Numbered from the stretch's first letter, positions 37,813 through 50,602 are shown. The stretch: DNA of 64,000 bases from Lycocorax pyrrhopterus obiensis (GCA_014706295.1 JACSVZ010000002.1:102790431-102854430), one strand, 5' to 3'. Notes: a model not told the origin generated them from the sequence alone. Program-made: numbers and translations.

Positions 37813-38989
37813 GAAAGTTGTGTCCTTTGTTGGTCCTTTCAAACTGTGGAGTTCATGCTTCTTCTCAGAAGAAACACTGTTATGTTACTTAATTTTAAAT
37901 TTGCACATCCATTTAATCTTTTTAACCAAGTTTATGTGGGACTGCCAAGTTAGAAAGATATTACTGATGTGTCTCATCACTTAAACTGTTCAAAGCACCA
38001 CGTGAATTTGATCCCTTCACAAATGTTAATCTGCCTTGGGGTTCTCCTGAGCACCCATTCACTCAGTTAAAAATTTGTGTTTGCATGCTGATGTTTGTTC
38101 CCGAGGGCTCATCTCCCCTAGTGAGCATGTTTAAACAACTGAAGTACTCTTACAATGAAACATTCAAATTCAAGCCTTTATTATTATGCAATCTAGGATT
38201 ATTTTTTTTTATCATTAGACTTCCTTCTGAACTGGGTGGTTGACACTCCCTGTTCCAAATTCCTGTCCCATGAGCTAGTTGTTTGGAAATACTGGCTAGG
38301 AAGACAAAAACCATAGCTTTTTTTCTTTCTTTCTTTCTTTTTTTTTTTTTTTTTTTTAATCTGGAGAAAGTGTTTTTTTTCACTAGGTATTTGGGATTAA
38401 ACTGTAACCTGAAGGCAGTCCACAGAAATAGGGTAAAGATCAAAAGGAAAAGGAGAGCATAACTTGGAGGACTGATTTACTGGAAACAGTGAGCCTGATT
38501 CGAAGTGCTTTGGCTGTCTGAGGATTCTTGTGCATGACTTAACTAGCTTCTGGATTAAACCTTGCATATGCCCTAGGAGAGGAATGTGTACCTGCTTCAG
38601 CAGCATGTGCTCTCCGGAAAATACTGTGGAAACTAGTCTGTGTTGTGTCAAACTGAGTGTTCTTATGCACTTTCTCTATTCAGAAAAAGATCTTTCTGAT
38701 TAACTCCATATCTAAACAATTTTAATGATTCACGAGACTACTTTGACTTGACTCTCCAGTCAGATCAGTTTCCGTACAGAACTTCACTCCTTGATCTGTG
38801 TCCAAGAACATATTTATCAGGGAATAAAAACACAGCCCTTTAAATTCACTTCCTTATGTGAATTAAACTAGCTTTCATGTGCAAAACCCCTTGAAAGTTC
38901 CCTGTGTGTGAAGTGAGGATTTCTCCAAATTTTTCACGTGTCCTGTGATCCTGTAGTCGTCTCCCTCTGAGTCCTGCTGCCGGGCAGTC
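37813..38989. other. Intron segment upstream of the second CpG island
   Basis: Ordinary AT-rich intron containing a CTTT/T tract at 38318-38357. No genes seen. Confidence 0.5.
38318..38357. repeat. CTTT and poly-T tract
   Basis: A few CTTT units run into about twenty T bases. Confidence 0.9.
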
Positions 38990-39390
38990 TGTGCTGCAGG
39001 AGAGCTGCAGAGATGAGTTTCCTCCTTTGCCCGCGGGGGCAAAACGCGGCACGGATGTCCTCTCCCTGCGCCGGCGGAAGGCTCAGGCTCTCCTGGTTGG
39101 ACAAGAAGAGCACCAGGGGTTTGACAGTGTCCTTGGGGAGGACTCGCTTCGTTTTTCGAGCAGCTTAGCATTCAAAATGCCGTGGCCACTTGAACAGCCG
39201 CAGGTCCTTCAGGTTGCCCTGACACAAGCTGCCAGGTCCTTGAGAGCACACGGAGAAGAGCTGCTGCACCGAATGCCTTTCATTGCTGTGCCTCAGCGGC
39301 TCGGAGGGCTCGGCCAGCCCCGGCATTGAGAGCGGCTGCCTCCGACAGCGGCGGCGGCCGCGGCATTGTTTTGTTGTCGTTTCTGCAGGG
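38990..39390. promoter_or_regulatory. CpG island 2.7 kb upstream of the first definite exon; possible internal promoter
   Basis: By hand count there are about 28 CpGs in about 400 bp, ending in a GGCGGCGGCCGCGG cluster near 39347-39363. No TATA box is obvious. Just downstream an ATG at 39421 opens 19 codons (MKCLGFFYDLHTLLLWSCT) and is followed by a strong donor-like GTATGT at 39478. DLGAP1 is known to make shorter isoforms lacking the N-terminal half, so an internal promoter here is reasonable, but no transcript evidence is available. The 19-codon frame would leave in phase 0 while the exon at 42046 needs one carried base, so if spliced directly the exon would have to act as leader. Confidence 0.45.
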
Positions 39391-39477
39391 GAGCGGCAGG
39401 AGCTTACATCATTTCCAGTAATGAAGTGCCTGGGGTTCTTTTATGACTTGCACACTCTGCTTCTCTGGAGCTGTACA

Positions 39478-42045
39478 GTATGTGCTGCGCGACTCCAGGA
39501 AACCGAGGATTTGTTTTGACTTGCTAAAAGAACGTTTTGCTATTTCTCTTTACAATTTCACCGTATGACTTGTCAATTCTCTGCGCCTCTTAAGAATAAC
39601 TTCAGATCTAATTAGCTGAGTGCAAACATCTTTCATTGCAGTGTGGATTATACTCCTCATTGAGTACATTTACCAACAGAATGAAAGACAACTTAATCAG
39701 GCGATTCTGTATTTGTATTGCTGTGTCCAGAGAGCATGGTAGCTGTCAAGAGACAGTTGCTATTGACTTTCTTTCTAGTGGGGGATGCCCAGTATGTGGG
39801 GACCCGTCTTGTTAAGGCTTGCTCTTTGGTTTTGATGCTCTCCCTCCTACCTAAGACCCCTTTTCTAGTGTGTTTCATTATATTTCCCTCTCTGCTATGT
39901 AAGAAAAATGATACTTATGTGCCGTGCTGGGATGTACTGAAGGTGCTGGCAAGTCCCCAGAAGTTCCCCAGTGACCTTGCCTAGCATATTTTAAATGGTG
40001 CAATTTATACTTTGCTGAATTGCAAAGCAGCGTTGCTCACAAACCTCTATTAGACAAGTTTGGCACCAGCTTCCCGAAGCGTTACCTGGATATGTTCGTG
40101 TGTGTATGCTTTGAATTCCTCTGTGCTGAATTTCAGTTTGCATTTCCACAACTCGCAGAACATTCACCAGACCATGAACCACCTGGGGTGTTTCTGGGGT
40201 ATCCTGACCCAAGCAGCAGCCTCCACAATTCTCCATGAGTCCTGAGTACATGACTCTGCTGCAGCAACAGCAGCTGGTTTACCTGCATGTGCTGTCACAA
40301 CAAATGCCTTTTGACAGCATCAAAACCAATGAAGAACAGCACAACATTCATAATCCCCTTTGTAAAACTGTCACCCTATCTGTTAGTTCCAGGTATAGAT
40401 CTTGTCATGAGCACTTTGTAAAACACCTTTAACCCCTATTAGCTATTCACTTCCCCTGAGTTAAAATTTGACAAGTCCATTTTTAGCCATCTCTTCTCTC
40501 AGAGATGCCGTGGTTTCTGTTTGATTCTTCAGAAGTGAATCATAGTTTCAAAACCCTCACTACCTGAAACACTCTTTTTTCCATTAGCATTCAACGTGTT
40601 TAACATGGGTTCAGACACGTTATCAGAAACTTATACTAGAATCTTTTAAAAAAATCCTGTGTGATTTCATGCCCTGGAAACACCTTTTACACTGTAGCTA
40701 CTTCTACAGCTATGGGGAGATATGAGGCATATGGATGTGAGCTAGTCAAATTAATACCATAATGGCTTCTGGCTCGACAAGCAGATACAGTGCAAACAGA
40801 GAGCAGAACAGCTGTAGTAGAGTTACCTTTTATGTGGGTGGCATAGACGTCTGCCAATTAAAATGATCTGATGAATCATTTCTTGCCATATGATTACTGT
40901 TAATAAGAATTTATGTTAACAAGTTTGTGTCTGAACTTTGCACAGGTTCATGCCTGCATTTATTTTGTTAAAAAATAGAGCATATCATGGTTGTTTTTTG
41001 TTCTTAATGGACTTTCTTTCCTCCCTTGAAAGCATTCCAGGACTTCAGTAATGCAGAGCTGCCAACTAACCCTTAAAGGAAGATGTTTTTATCTCCATGT
41101 ATTGCTTTATGTATGTAATTCTGTGAATACAGAAAAATAGTTTTAACCTGGGAACCTCAGGCTAAGGTTCTAACTCCATATAGTGGCACTTACAAAGAGA
41201 GCATGGCCTTCAAAGTATGAACTTTTATTAAAGTCTTTGTTATTGCAAACATTTATACTTACACTTTCCCACTGAATGACAGGTTTTAGCCATTGACTTC
41301 ATTACACTAATACTCCGTGTGTAAAATCAAGTGATTCTTTTTTTCCAGAACTGATGTTATATTTATGGTGAGAAATTAAGCATGGCAAAATGTTCTTTTA
41401 AATATGTCCTCAGCAACTTACAAAGCATTCCAAAGTATGTGAGAAGTCTGTGCAACAAGTGAGACATTTTATAGAAAGAAATACACAAGTCCAAGCATGG
41501 TGAGTGTTAACAGACTTTGATAAAGGATGATTTGGGAATCTCTCTCTCATCAGAAAAATGTAGTTTAAAATTCTGCATATAGTAGGACAGGGTAGAGAGA
41601 CAAAACAATTGCAATAAAACTGCTTGAAGTACAATTTAGCAAGGATAAGTGGTTGGAGACTTACCATCCTTGTGAATCTTGTTTGGGAGCCATAAGCAGA
41701 ACAAATGTTTTGGTGGAAGGACTTGTTCCCATGGGACTTAGAACAGTTAGTAGAAAATATACTGAGGAAAACAAACCTAAAAAGACTAAGGAAGAACTTG
41801 GCAAATAGATATTTTCTCCCCTTATTTGCCCTACTGGCAATTCTGCCACTCAGGTAGGAGGAATAGAAGACACTGACAAGAAAGGCATTTCTATGGCTCT
41901 TAAATTGAAGCTTTTGGGGGCTCTTTGGCCAACAGCCTCCTCCTCTCCTCTGCTCTGTCCACGCTTACTGATGCTTTGATATCACATTTGCATCCATTTT
42001 CCCTGCAGCATCAATAAACCAAGAACTCTCCTATGTTTTTTCCAG
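39478..42045. other. Intron segment between CpG island and first definite exon
   Basis: No recognised gene or repeat. Short overlapping frames around 40000-40430 show no domain. The last 30 bases carry the acceptor for the exon at 42046. Confidence 0.5.
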
Positions 42046-42419
42046 TGTCATCCTGCATTACCACCTACAAGAAGACACCGCCTCCAGTCCCACCGAGAAC
42101 TACCACCAAACCCTTTATTTCCATCACAGCCCAGAGCAGCACGGAGTCTGCCCAAGATGCATACATGGATGGGCATGGACAGAGGGGAGACATCATCAGT
42201 CAGTCTGGTCTTAGCAACTCCACGGAAAGCCTGGACAGTATGAAGGCGCTGACAGCTGCTATTGAAGCTGCCAATGCGCAGATCCATGGCCCTGCAAGCC
42301 AACATGTAGGAAACAACACTGCCACTGTCACCACCACCACAACCATTGCCACTGTTGCAGTAGAAGATAGGAAGAAGGACCACTTTAAGAAAAACAGATG
42401 CTTATCTATTGGAATACAG
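42046..42419 (+). CDS. DLGAP1: DLGAP1 internal coding exon (proline-rich segment and start of first LC8 motif)
   Basis: Coding exon of a SAPAP/GKAP scaffold that links PSD-95 to Shank in the postsynaptic density. The acceptor is a pyrimidine tract ending TTTTTTCCAG; the donor is CAG|GTACAG. The exon enters with two bases (TG) completing a split codon and leaves in phase 0, giving 124 whole codons. The product starts SSCITTYKK, then the proline-rich TPPPVPPRTT, a plausible SH3 ligand. A Ser/Thr-rich stretch (TAQSSTESAQDAY), the SGLSNSTESLDS block, an alanine-rich helix-like segment (KALTAAIEAANAQ) and a threonine run follow. The exon ends in CLSIGIQ, the first part of an LC8-type motif completed by the next exon. 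These blocks match my memory of DLGAP1 better than DLGAP2, 3 or 4. It is the first definite exon here; upstream exons are outside the window. Confidence 0.95.
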
Positions 42420-44765
42420 GTACAGTAGATGACATGGATTATATGCCTGCCATTGTTTTGGATTTCTACATCTGTTTTACTGCTCATTATACAATGTTTT
42501 GTGTATTTTTCTTCTTGTCCTGACAGATACCTATGTAGAACTTGCATCAGCATAATCATTCTTCATGGTACTAATGATGTTTTCCTAATTTATCATAAAT
42601 ACATCAGATGCAAGGATTTGTTTGAGTCTCCGTGCTGCTTGTTATTCAGCTCTGTTAAATTACACACATGAGCACTAATCTATGAATCATAACACAGCGG
42701 GGGTCAGAAAGGCATGAATTAAATCATTGAAAGGGAATGTGTAAAACAATGATTTACATTACACTATCACCAAAAAAATATTTTCATCCAGCCTCACTGA
42801 ATTAATTGTTGCTGCTTATTCATGCATTTCGTAATGACTGGTAGCCACTTGAATGAGGCAGCATTGTTTCTATCTCAGCCTCAAGAGCAGAAGATAAGTT
42901 CCTTCTGATTTGCCCTTGTTAAAGAAAATTACATGTCATTACCTCTAGTGGAATGAAACAAGAAAACTAACCCTACCAAAGTTCATTTCTTTTTACAGAA
43001 AGGACAAGAGTAAATAAATTAGACCCACGTAATCTGCTTTCTTAATTAATCTTTCCCACCCCCCCCCCCAAAAAATGTTGTGCATAGGACTCCCAACTAT
43101 CTGCTTGCAGGTTTAGCTTTTGAAACAAAGTACTTGAACTTAAAATCAACTGAGAATCAACACAGGTTTTGACAGGAGATGAATCCCAAGCAAATAGAAT
43201 AGCAATCCACAGCTTATCGGCCTTCACAAGAAGACACAATTTTTTTTTTCTTGCAGAAGGTGGTTGTAAGCACAGCACCGTGTGCCTGGACAGGCTTATC
43301 TGATTAGTAAAGCCTAAGAATTTACCTCGAATCTCTGTATCAGCCTGACGAGATAGATGAGAGGTGCTGTGCTGAAGTATGCCATCCCAGGGGTAGCTGC
43401 TGGAGAAGCTGAGACTTTTCTCTCACTTCGTCTTGGAAGGGCAATAATAACTATTGCCTGTGGGTTCCATTCACTGCCTTTGTTGTAGACTTTTACTGCT
43501 TCACAGCTGTTTGTTTTGGGTATGTTCTGAAAGAAGGGCTCATGTTCAGTGTTAAACGCAGAAGCAAGATCCAGGTGGGACAGGGACAGAGGAAAGCTCC
43601 TCTGTTACTTATTCCCATTCCCAGCCATTTTATTATTGTAATCCCTTATTTCACCAATCAAAGAAACTGAGACTCCTTAGCAGACAACGACCCTGCAAAA
43701 TAATGGGTACAAGGCAACAATTTCCATGTTTGCAGAAGCCAAAATGAACAATGGTAATGTGAATCCTGGTTCTTGAGAGACCATCTCCCCACTATCTCTT
43801 CTTAAGGTAGTGTTGCAAGTAACAAATGCAGCTTTTGAAAGGTATAGAGGCCTCAGTTTCCTGAGATCTGAGGAAAACAGAGCTCCAAATGCTCTTCAAG
43901 CCTTTGACAATCTCCCTCTTATACTTTGAAGTTTGCAGATGGCCAATATAATCACATGAAATAATCATGAAAGCTGGGGATGGTATGTGAGTGTCTGCCA
44001 AGGCGGGGTTTGTGCACAAACCAGTGGAGATGCCTGAAGCTGGGATGACATGAAGCGAAACCTTCAGCAGTGATGCAGCCGTACAGGATTCCTGCCTGTG
44101 CATGGTGCCACCCTCACAGCTGTGCACATCAATGAGATTTTTAGAGCCAGACAGGCTTCACCGATAAAACTACTTCACTAGTCTGCTGTCTGATCCATTT
44201 TGCAGCATCGTTGCACAAGCAGTCATGCTGGTACAGCTGAAGGGGTAGTGTGGGAGTAGAAATACCTTAAGATAGCTGTTGATGGCAGAAATTGCTTCTC
44301 TTACAAACAACTGCCCTAAAGGAGGTAGGTACACCGTCAGTCCTCTGACTGGCAGTATAGAGTCAGCCTCTCTCCACAGAGGAAGGGGAGCCTAGTTCAG
44401 GCTTAGTCTGAACTCAGACCAAGTATACACCTTAATGATAGTTTGACCCATCTCTGTGGAGCAGGGTAAGCTGCATTACCACAGGCATATTCTTAGTTTT
44501 CTTCCTCCTCTGTCCATCCGCATGTTGCAGGGTGAATATTGTCTTTCCAGAAATGCTTTGTGGATTAACAAGAATAATGAATATTCACTAATAACATCAG
44601 AAATGAACACACCACAGGCAAACTATCTGACTAGATGAAGGAACTCATAGTACAAGCTCTGTGTGCAGACACTTAGTGGTTAAGGAGCATAGAAACTGCA
44701 AGTAGCTGGGTGATATCTCTGCTACAATACATTCTAATTACCTGTCATGTTTTGGTTTATTTAAG
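42420..44765 (+). other. DLGAP1: Intron between the 374-bp and 92-bp exons (2346 bp)
   Basis: Donor GTACAG, acceptor TTTAAG. Failure to splice would add only Val-Gln and then a stop after CLSIGIQ. It contains a homopolymer C-run of eleven followed by A-run at 43059-43076. No repeats or genes are recognised otherwise. Confidence 0.85.
43059..43076. repeat. C-run followed by A-run
   Basis: Eleven C then seven A; likely length-variable. Confidence 0.85.
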
Positions 44766-44857
44766 GTTGATGGTGCTGAAGAATCTACCATACCAGGTGA
44801 CAATAAAGTAACCAGTAAGTTCCAGTCCATAGGAGTTCAAGTAGAGGAGGAGAAGTG
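44766..44857 (+). CDS. DLGAP1: DLGAP1 internal coding exon (two LC8-type motifs)
   Basis: A 92-bp exon between acceptor TTTATTTAAG and donor TG|GTGAGT. It enters in phase 0 and ends two bases into a Cys codon. The peptide begins VDGAEEST, which completes GIQ from the previous exon to GIQVD, and continues KFQSIGVQVEEEK. GIQVD and GVQVE resemble the dynein light chain (DYNLL/LC8) ligands described for GKAP and for neuronal NOS, so this short exon holds most of the motor-adaptor site. The linker between the motifs (about 15 residues) differs more from the mammalian sequence I remember than the motifs do, as expected for a flexible spacer. Skipping this exon alone would shift the frame, since 92 is not a multiple of three. 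Confidence 0.93.
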
Positions 44858-47800
44858 GTGAGTAAAAGTTAATCCTGTTTTTCTAAAGTAAATAATTATG
44901 CCGCAACTAATTTTTAAGAGCCCTAGTTCCTGCACACATGACCACATAAACCTGCTTCCTGGATGAATTGTTAGATCACCCAGCTGAAAAGCTGAGTCTT
45001 ACAAATGTTGTAGCTCTTAGTTTTCAGAGAAGACTGTTCAGGACCAGAGAGAGAAATGAAAGAGAGGTGTCACATATTTTGAGGGCTAATATACTTTTAA
45101 TAATCTCTTTTCCCCCAGAAAATCTACCTAAACAGTGTTGCAGCTGGAGTATTAGTCTCGGGACGGCTGCAGGAGCATAGAACTGATGTGGAAAAGTTTA
45201 CCTTGTTTTTCAGCAGAATAATTTCAGCCACATGTAACAGTGCACTGGCAGAGCCAAACTGATTGCTTTTACTCAGGTATCTCACCCAGACATCTCTGCA
45301 TTACAATTGCTCCCTCGCAAAAAATTGTTGAGATTACAAAGCAAGCCTGTAAAACTCTGTTCTCCCTACTATCTGCAGTATATCCTGAATTAGTAAACAA
45401 ATATCCTTCAAGAAAAAAAAATAAAAAGAAAAAATAAGCTAGAGCAGCTGTCTTCAAGGCTCATGTTTCTTTCTGATGACAAATTTGCAGTTACATTGCA
45501 GGGCAGCATAACTGTGCGTAGCACTAGGGAGACACGTAAAATTTTTGAGTGCTTGACCACAACTGCAAATCTTACTTCCTTCCCAAAACTGGATTCTGTG
45601 GCTAAAGAAAAGCCAGATTCTCCCCTTGCCTCTGAGAATGCAGGCCTGCCCAGTGTTGCTGTGACTCCAAGCACCCACCCAAGTCTTTGTTCTCTTTTCT
45701 CAGGCCGCTTGGGCACAGTGTGACTTTTGGATGCCGGAGCCACTTTCTTGATAACTCTCAGTACTCTCCTGTGTCATAGGCAAAGCCTCGGCGCAGTAGG
45801 ACTTGTCAGTGAGGGAAGAGTTATCCGTGCAATCTCTCCAGAGAAAACCTGGGTGCAGCAAATCTGAGCTGACAAAATTCAGGCCGTCTCTCCTTCTCTG
45901 GCTTGCTGACTGCAGGAGCCAGTGGAGATGTCCATTTTCACACCAGTTTTTTCCTACATCTGATAAAAATACTCAAAAATAGCATGTTATCTACACCATT
46001 TTCAATTCAACCAAATCTCCCTGTAAAGCAGCAGAGCATTTTCCTGTGGTTTTAAAAGGCTAAAGTGATTTCAGCAAAAAGAAATGTGATTTTGCAATGA
46101 CCCTGCTAGGCTGTTACCAAGTTCCTCATTAACCTGCTAAAACATCTCTCTCTGGCAGACATTTCTTTATGTGTTAGACCTTAGCCCCATTTACCCGCAA
46201 CTCTTCCAGCAGTAGATAAATGAGCACATTAGAATAGATGCTGAAGGACCATTTCACTTCAGCCTGAGCACAAAGGAAATAACCACCCCAAAAGCCCAAC
46301 CCTCCCCCTCCCCGCAAAGAAAGAAAGAAATGTCTGTTTGTAAATACCTTACTTCCAAAGTCCTCTTTCTACTGCAGTTTTTATTGCTCCAGAGAAAAAG
46401 GTAAGATTTGCCTGTGAGAGTCTGCCCTGAGCAAGCAATATGTCTGCATTACTTACTGACAGCTGTGTTTGGGGGTTTCCTTGCTGATAAAGTTGAGGTT
46501 GCTGCTGTTTGGAGCAGACGGGCAAGCAGCAATCTGTCATGGACTTTCAGAAGTGAACTGGCTGATAAAGGACAGCCCCTAATCCTTAGAAAATGAGTGC
46601 ACTCAAGACACAAAGGGCTTATCATCACAGTTGGGCACTCATACTCTTTTTTTCTCCCCTAACACAGCAGAGTATTGATTATCTGTTACAGGAATAGAAT
46701 TGTAAATACAGTACATTCTTCACTGCCCCTGCACCATAATATCTGCAAAGCCTAAGAAAAGCCCTTTTTAGCTGAATCTTTGAGAAATTAATGTTTTTTA
46801 AAATAGTCCAGGCTTCAGAAATACTAAATAAATATAAAATGAGAAGAATGACACAGCAGAAAGGATAAATACAGTAAATTGATCATGTTTCCTTGACAGT
46901 TGAAGCTATTAAGTACACTGTTACAAAATAAGAAAGCTCTTTGCCTAATGCACCAAAAGCCTACCACAACTTTCAGTCCTCTTCTTGGCTTCCTGCTCTT
47001 TCCTTCCCCTTTCCTTCACCTCATACGATTGTCATTCTCACTCTAGGGAGTCTTACTTCTTCATGTCCTTTTAAATATTCCTGCTTCTGTTTTTGCACCA
47101 AGTAAGCAAAACATTTTGCCTCCATTTCTTGATCTAAGTAATTCAAAAACAGCATCTTCAGAGGACAGCTCTCTCTCTTCAGTATTCCATCTTGACTCAG
47201 ACCTTTCATTGGCCCTTCACTCTCTGTAACGTGGGCCTCCTGCCAAGACAAATGCCTCAGTCTGCCTTCTCCTCTTGTACTGCTCAAAAGATAAATGCGC
47301 CTCCTGCTACCTGACCACATTACAACTGGATGCATTGCTGCTATTCCTCTTATCCTCAGTTCTTCATGCCGCCTGCTCTCAATAATCTTCTTCATACCCA
47401 TTCCGTACCTGCAGCTCTGATTTCTAGCATTTATAGAGTACCTCTGCCCAGTCATTCTCTTGGAGAGAAATTGGTATGCATTTCTTTCAACCTCATGATC
47501 TTGCTGCTGTTAGTCTTTTATCTCTCACCTGACCTTCCCCATGATGCTGACAAAACCCTAACCAAAATGTTCTTCCCCTTTTCCTTCCAGGGCAGTTTTG
47601 AAATGTGTACCTAATGAAACTGATCCATGCAATCTCAGGGCACTTCAATTTCTGTCCATTTCTGTTTGTCCTTTCTCTCTACTTGTAACTTCTTCTTGAC
47701 CTCAAGGGACCACCCTCCTCACTTACAGAAGATAACTGAGTTGTTAGAAGTCAACCAGTTCTACTGAAGCAGAAAAAAAAGAAGTAATATATTCTGCCAG

Positions 47801-48104
47801 AACAATTAGCATGCATTCTTTGTGAACAAGGGATTTTCAGTCCCATAGCTCTGTAATCAGTTTTAGTCTCTCTTACAACTTATCTTGTCTGCCATAAGAT
47901 CTCCTCCTATTACACTGTCACCCCAAAAATTGCCACGGTCATTGTTCTAGATGTACCATCAGCTGGTAATTGTACTTGATTTGCCATCACAAGAATTTTT
48001 GAATACTCAAACAGTGGAGTAAGAACACTGCCATGGGAGACTGCAGTAGATAGATGGTCCTTCTCCGGTTTCTGGTTTCTGGGGCACCGAGAAAGGTGCC
48101 CCCA

Positions 48105-48168
48105 TATCTTGATACACAAAAGTGTGTCTTACCACAAGATCTTGATACACAAAGTATGTCCTACCACA
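48105..48168 (+). repeat. Imperfect tandem duplication, about 34-bp period
   Basis: ATCTTGATACACAAA...TGTCTTACCACA at 48105-48135 is repeated at 48139-48168 with a few changes. A CTCTTGATATGG partial echo follows. Confidence 0.85.
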
Positions 48169-48504
48169 GCACACCTCTTGATATGGTATAAAGGGGAATC
48201 ATTTGAAATAACAATGTGGTAACATAAAGCAAACAATCAAACAAAAATCCTCTGCTGTCTCTTCCAGGAAAAAACCCCTCACATCTTTGGATTTTGTTAC
48301 TATATAAAGCCATATTTTTCTGTTTTATTCATGTAGGTTTTTGGGTTTGGTTACTTACTGTCCAACAAAAAATACTCAGGTTTTAGTGTCTTCCCTATCC
48401 AATAGGCCAATCCTACAGTCTAACTCAAACTTCTCAACTCTGCACTCTTTAGGACTTTCAAGTCTGTATTTTGGGTAAGCTAAGCAGGAAGCACATGATG
48501 TGAT

Positions 48505-48592
48505 GCTTCGGGGATGTCCTGTGCAGGGCTAAGAGTTGGACTTAATCATCCTTGTGGGTCTCTTCCAACTCAGAATATTCTGTGATTCTGTG
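48505..48592 (+). mobile_element. CR1 LINE 3' terminus, short
   Basis: AGGGCTAAGAGTTGGACTTAATCATCC is followed by GTCTCTTCCAACTCAG and the tail ATTCTGTGATTCTGTG. About 90 bp of a CR1 3' end. Confidence 0.85.
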
Positions 48593-48675
48593 AACTACTT
48601 GCATGGCTTTTCTCAGCAGCATTTTTTGGCTATCTACGTTCTCCATGGTGGAAGCTATTCCAGGGAGAAATTCTG

Positions 48676-48814
48676 AAGGTCATAGATGCCCCGCCCTTGG
48701 AAACATTCAAGGTCAGGCAGGACACGGCTTGGAGCAACCTGATGTATTTGAAGATGTGCCTGCTCATTTCAGGGAAGTTGGACTAGATGACCTTTAAATG
48801 TCCCCTGCAACCCA
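48676..48814 (+). mobile_element. CR1 LINE 3' fragment, tailless
   Basis: GATGCCCCGCCCTTGGAAACATTCAAGGTCAGGCAGG is followed by TTGGAGCAACCTGATG and AGTTGGACTAGATGACC. Older, diverged copy lacking the octamer tail, just downstream of another CR1 end. Confidence 0.8.
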
Positions 48815-50602
48815 GACCGGTTCCTCTGGCCAGTCCCACCCTGGTGGGACTCACTCCCTGCACCTCCTCCCACCCCGTGCATGCTTGGAGGAGGAACTGC
48901 TGCTCTGGTCAACAAAAGGCAAAGCAGGCCCTGGCTCTGACAGGGCCAATCTCCTTCCCTGGCCACAGCTGCCCATGGTCCAAGGAAACCCTTACAGCCC
49001 TGGTGGCTCCTAGCCAGCTGGTGGCTGCTGAGCGCTTGGCCTTGGCAGAATTGGCCATAAATTTCTGATCACACTCTGCTGGTTGGCAGTAGATTCCCTG
49101 CCCCAGACTGAGCCCTGGAGGGAGGCTGAGCGCTCCAGCCAGCACCTCTGCTCTGCAATGCAAAGGCCAAGAGTTGGTAAAAAACAACAAACCAAATAAA
49201 CCAACCAGCTTAAAACAATGTGATGAACAAAGGGGAGCTGCTGTAAGGAATGGGGTTGGAGCAGGAATATTGTTTCTGCCATTAGAAGATGTGGTACCAT
49301 ATCTGCTAACTCCTTCTGCAGTTTTTTTGTTCTGCCAACAGCAGCTGCAACCTTAGTAGAGAAGCCCACCACCAAGAAGGAGGACAGCCAGTGGGTAAAG
49401 AAAGGCTGAGTTTAACCTAAGTTGAATTGTAAACATGTTTTGCAAGAGAAAGTAAAAGAAGGCTTAGAAGCTGAGAGCTGAACGCTAACAAGTGACCGTG
49501 TTGTTGTTCAAAACACATCATTCTGTTGTTCTCTGTACTGGTTTATCCAGTCTGAGGTTTCATGGCTTTCTGCACCTCAGGCCAGATATCTGCTGCAGTT
49601 CTCTGAAGCTGTAATTACACCTTGTGCCTGCAGGGCACAACTGAGTACAAAAGGGCCAAGCCTGAAAGCAGAAGAAGCAGCAAACCTCTGTTTTGAACTT
49701 TTTTTTTTTTAAGTAGAATGTGAATGCCTTGTGAATGTTTTATATGGTAGAAGTATCAAAAACTTTGGCGTTAGCTTCAACAGCTCTCCTCTGGTATGGA
49801 GTTTTAACTGAGAGCAAAGCAAAAAACGCTCATGTGGGACACAAATGGTATTTTGTAAGAGTAAAACATCCTGGAAGTGAGTGAGGAAGCTGTGTCAGAG
49901 ACTAAAATTACCATCTATTAGGCATTTTATATAGATGAGTTGGAGGCAGGCAGATAGTGAGTGCCTTCCTGTATTTCCATTTTATTCAAAATACATTTCC
50001 TAGGAAATATTTTTTAAATTTTGAATTGATGCTATATTCTATTGCCAAGTTGTTTTTCTTTTGAAGACAGATAAGTTACATAATCCAGTGCCAAGAAACT
50101 GTCAAGCAAACCTGTAGCATGCTATTCTATAGATTAAACAAAGGCAAAAAAAGTAGGTCATCCTATTTCATTTGTTAAGCGGAGTCTGGTTTTGGTGGCA
50201 CTAGTTCATATTGAACCCAGTAAGAGTACACTCCTGAAAGACATGAAATGTAGAGCCTCCAGCAATACGTCCTCCTGTCAAGTAGACTTTGATGTTTTCA
50301 CATTTGGGTTTTGGCATACACTGAAAAGCCAGGGTGTGAACTGAAAATACAAGTGGTCATCTGAAACAGAAGACTGTCAGAGTCTAGGGCACTGAAGAAA
50401 GCACAAGGTGGCTGTGACATGGAGGTAGGGACATGGAGAAGAGCAAGCCTGGACTAAGGCATTTGCTTTTCTCACCAGTGCTGTGGAAGGTGTGGAAAAG
50501 TACATCGTGTACCAATGCCTTGGCTCTCAGTGAACCCTGACTAAATGACTAAAAAGAAATCCTCAGTCAGCATGCCTGTGTGGGCACACAGGGGTTTTTT
50601 TT

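Noticed and set aside
39283..39519. 78-codon frame across the CpG island read as a complete small protein
   Set aside because: Arg/Gly/Ser composition follows from GC-rich DNA; only the start of the 19-codon frame before GTATGT is worth noting.
42048..42383. Minus-strand 111-codon frame opposite the 374-bp exon
   Set aside because: Shadow of the real coding exon; the + strand peptide is recognisable DLGAP.
47021..47455. 144-codon minus-strand frame with fairly charged residues
   Set aside because: Its openness is explained by the pyrimidine-rich + strand, which removes stops on the other strand; no homology recognised.
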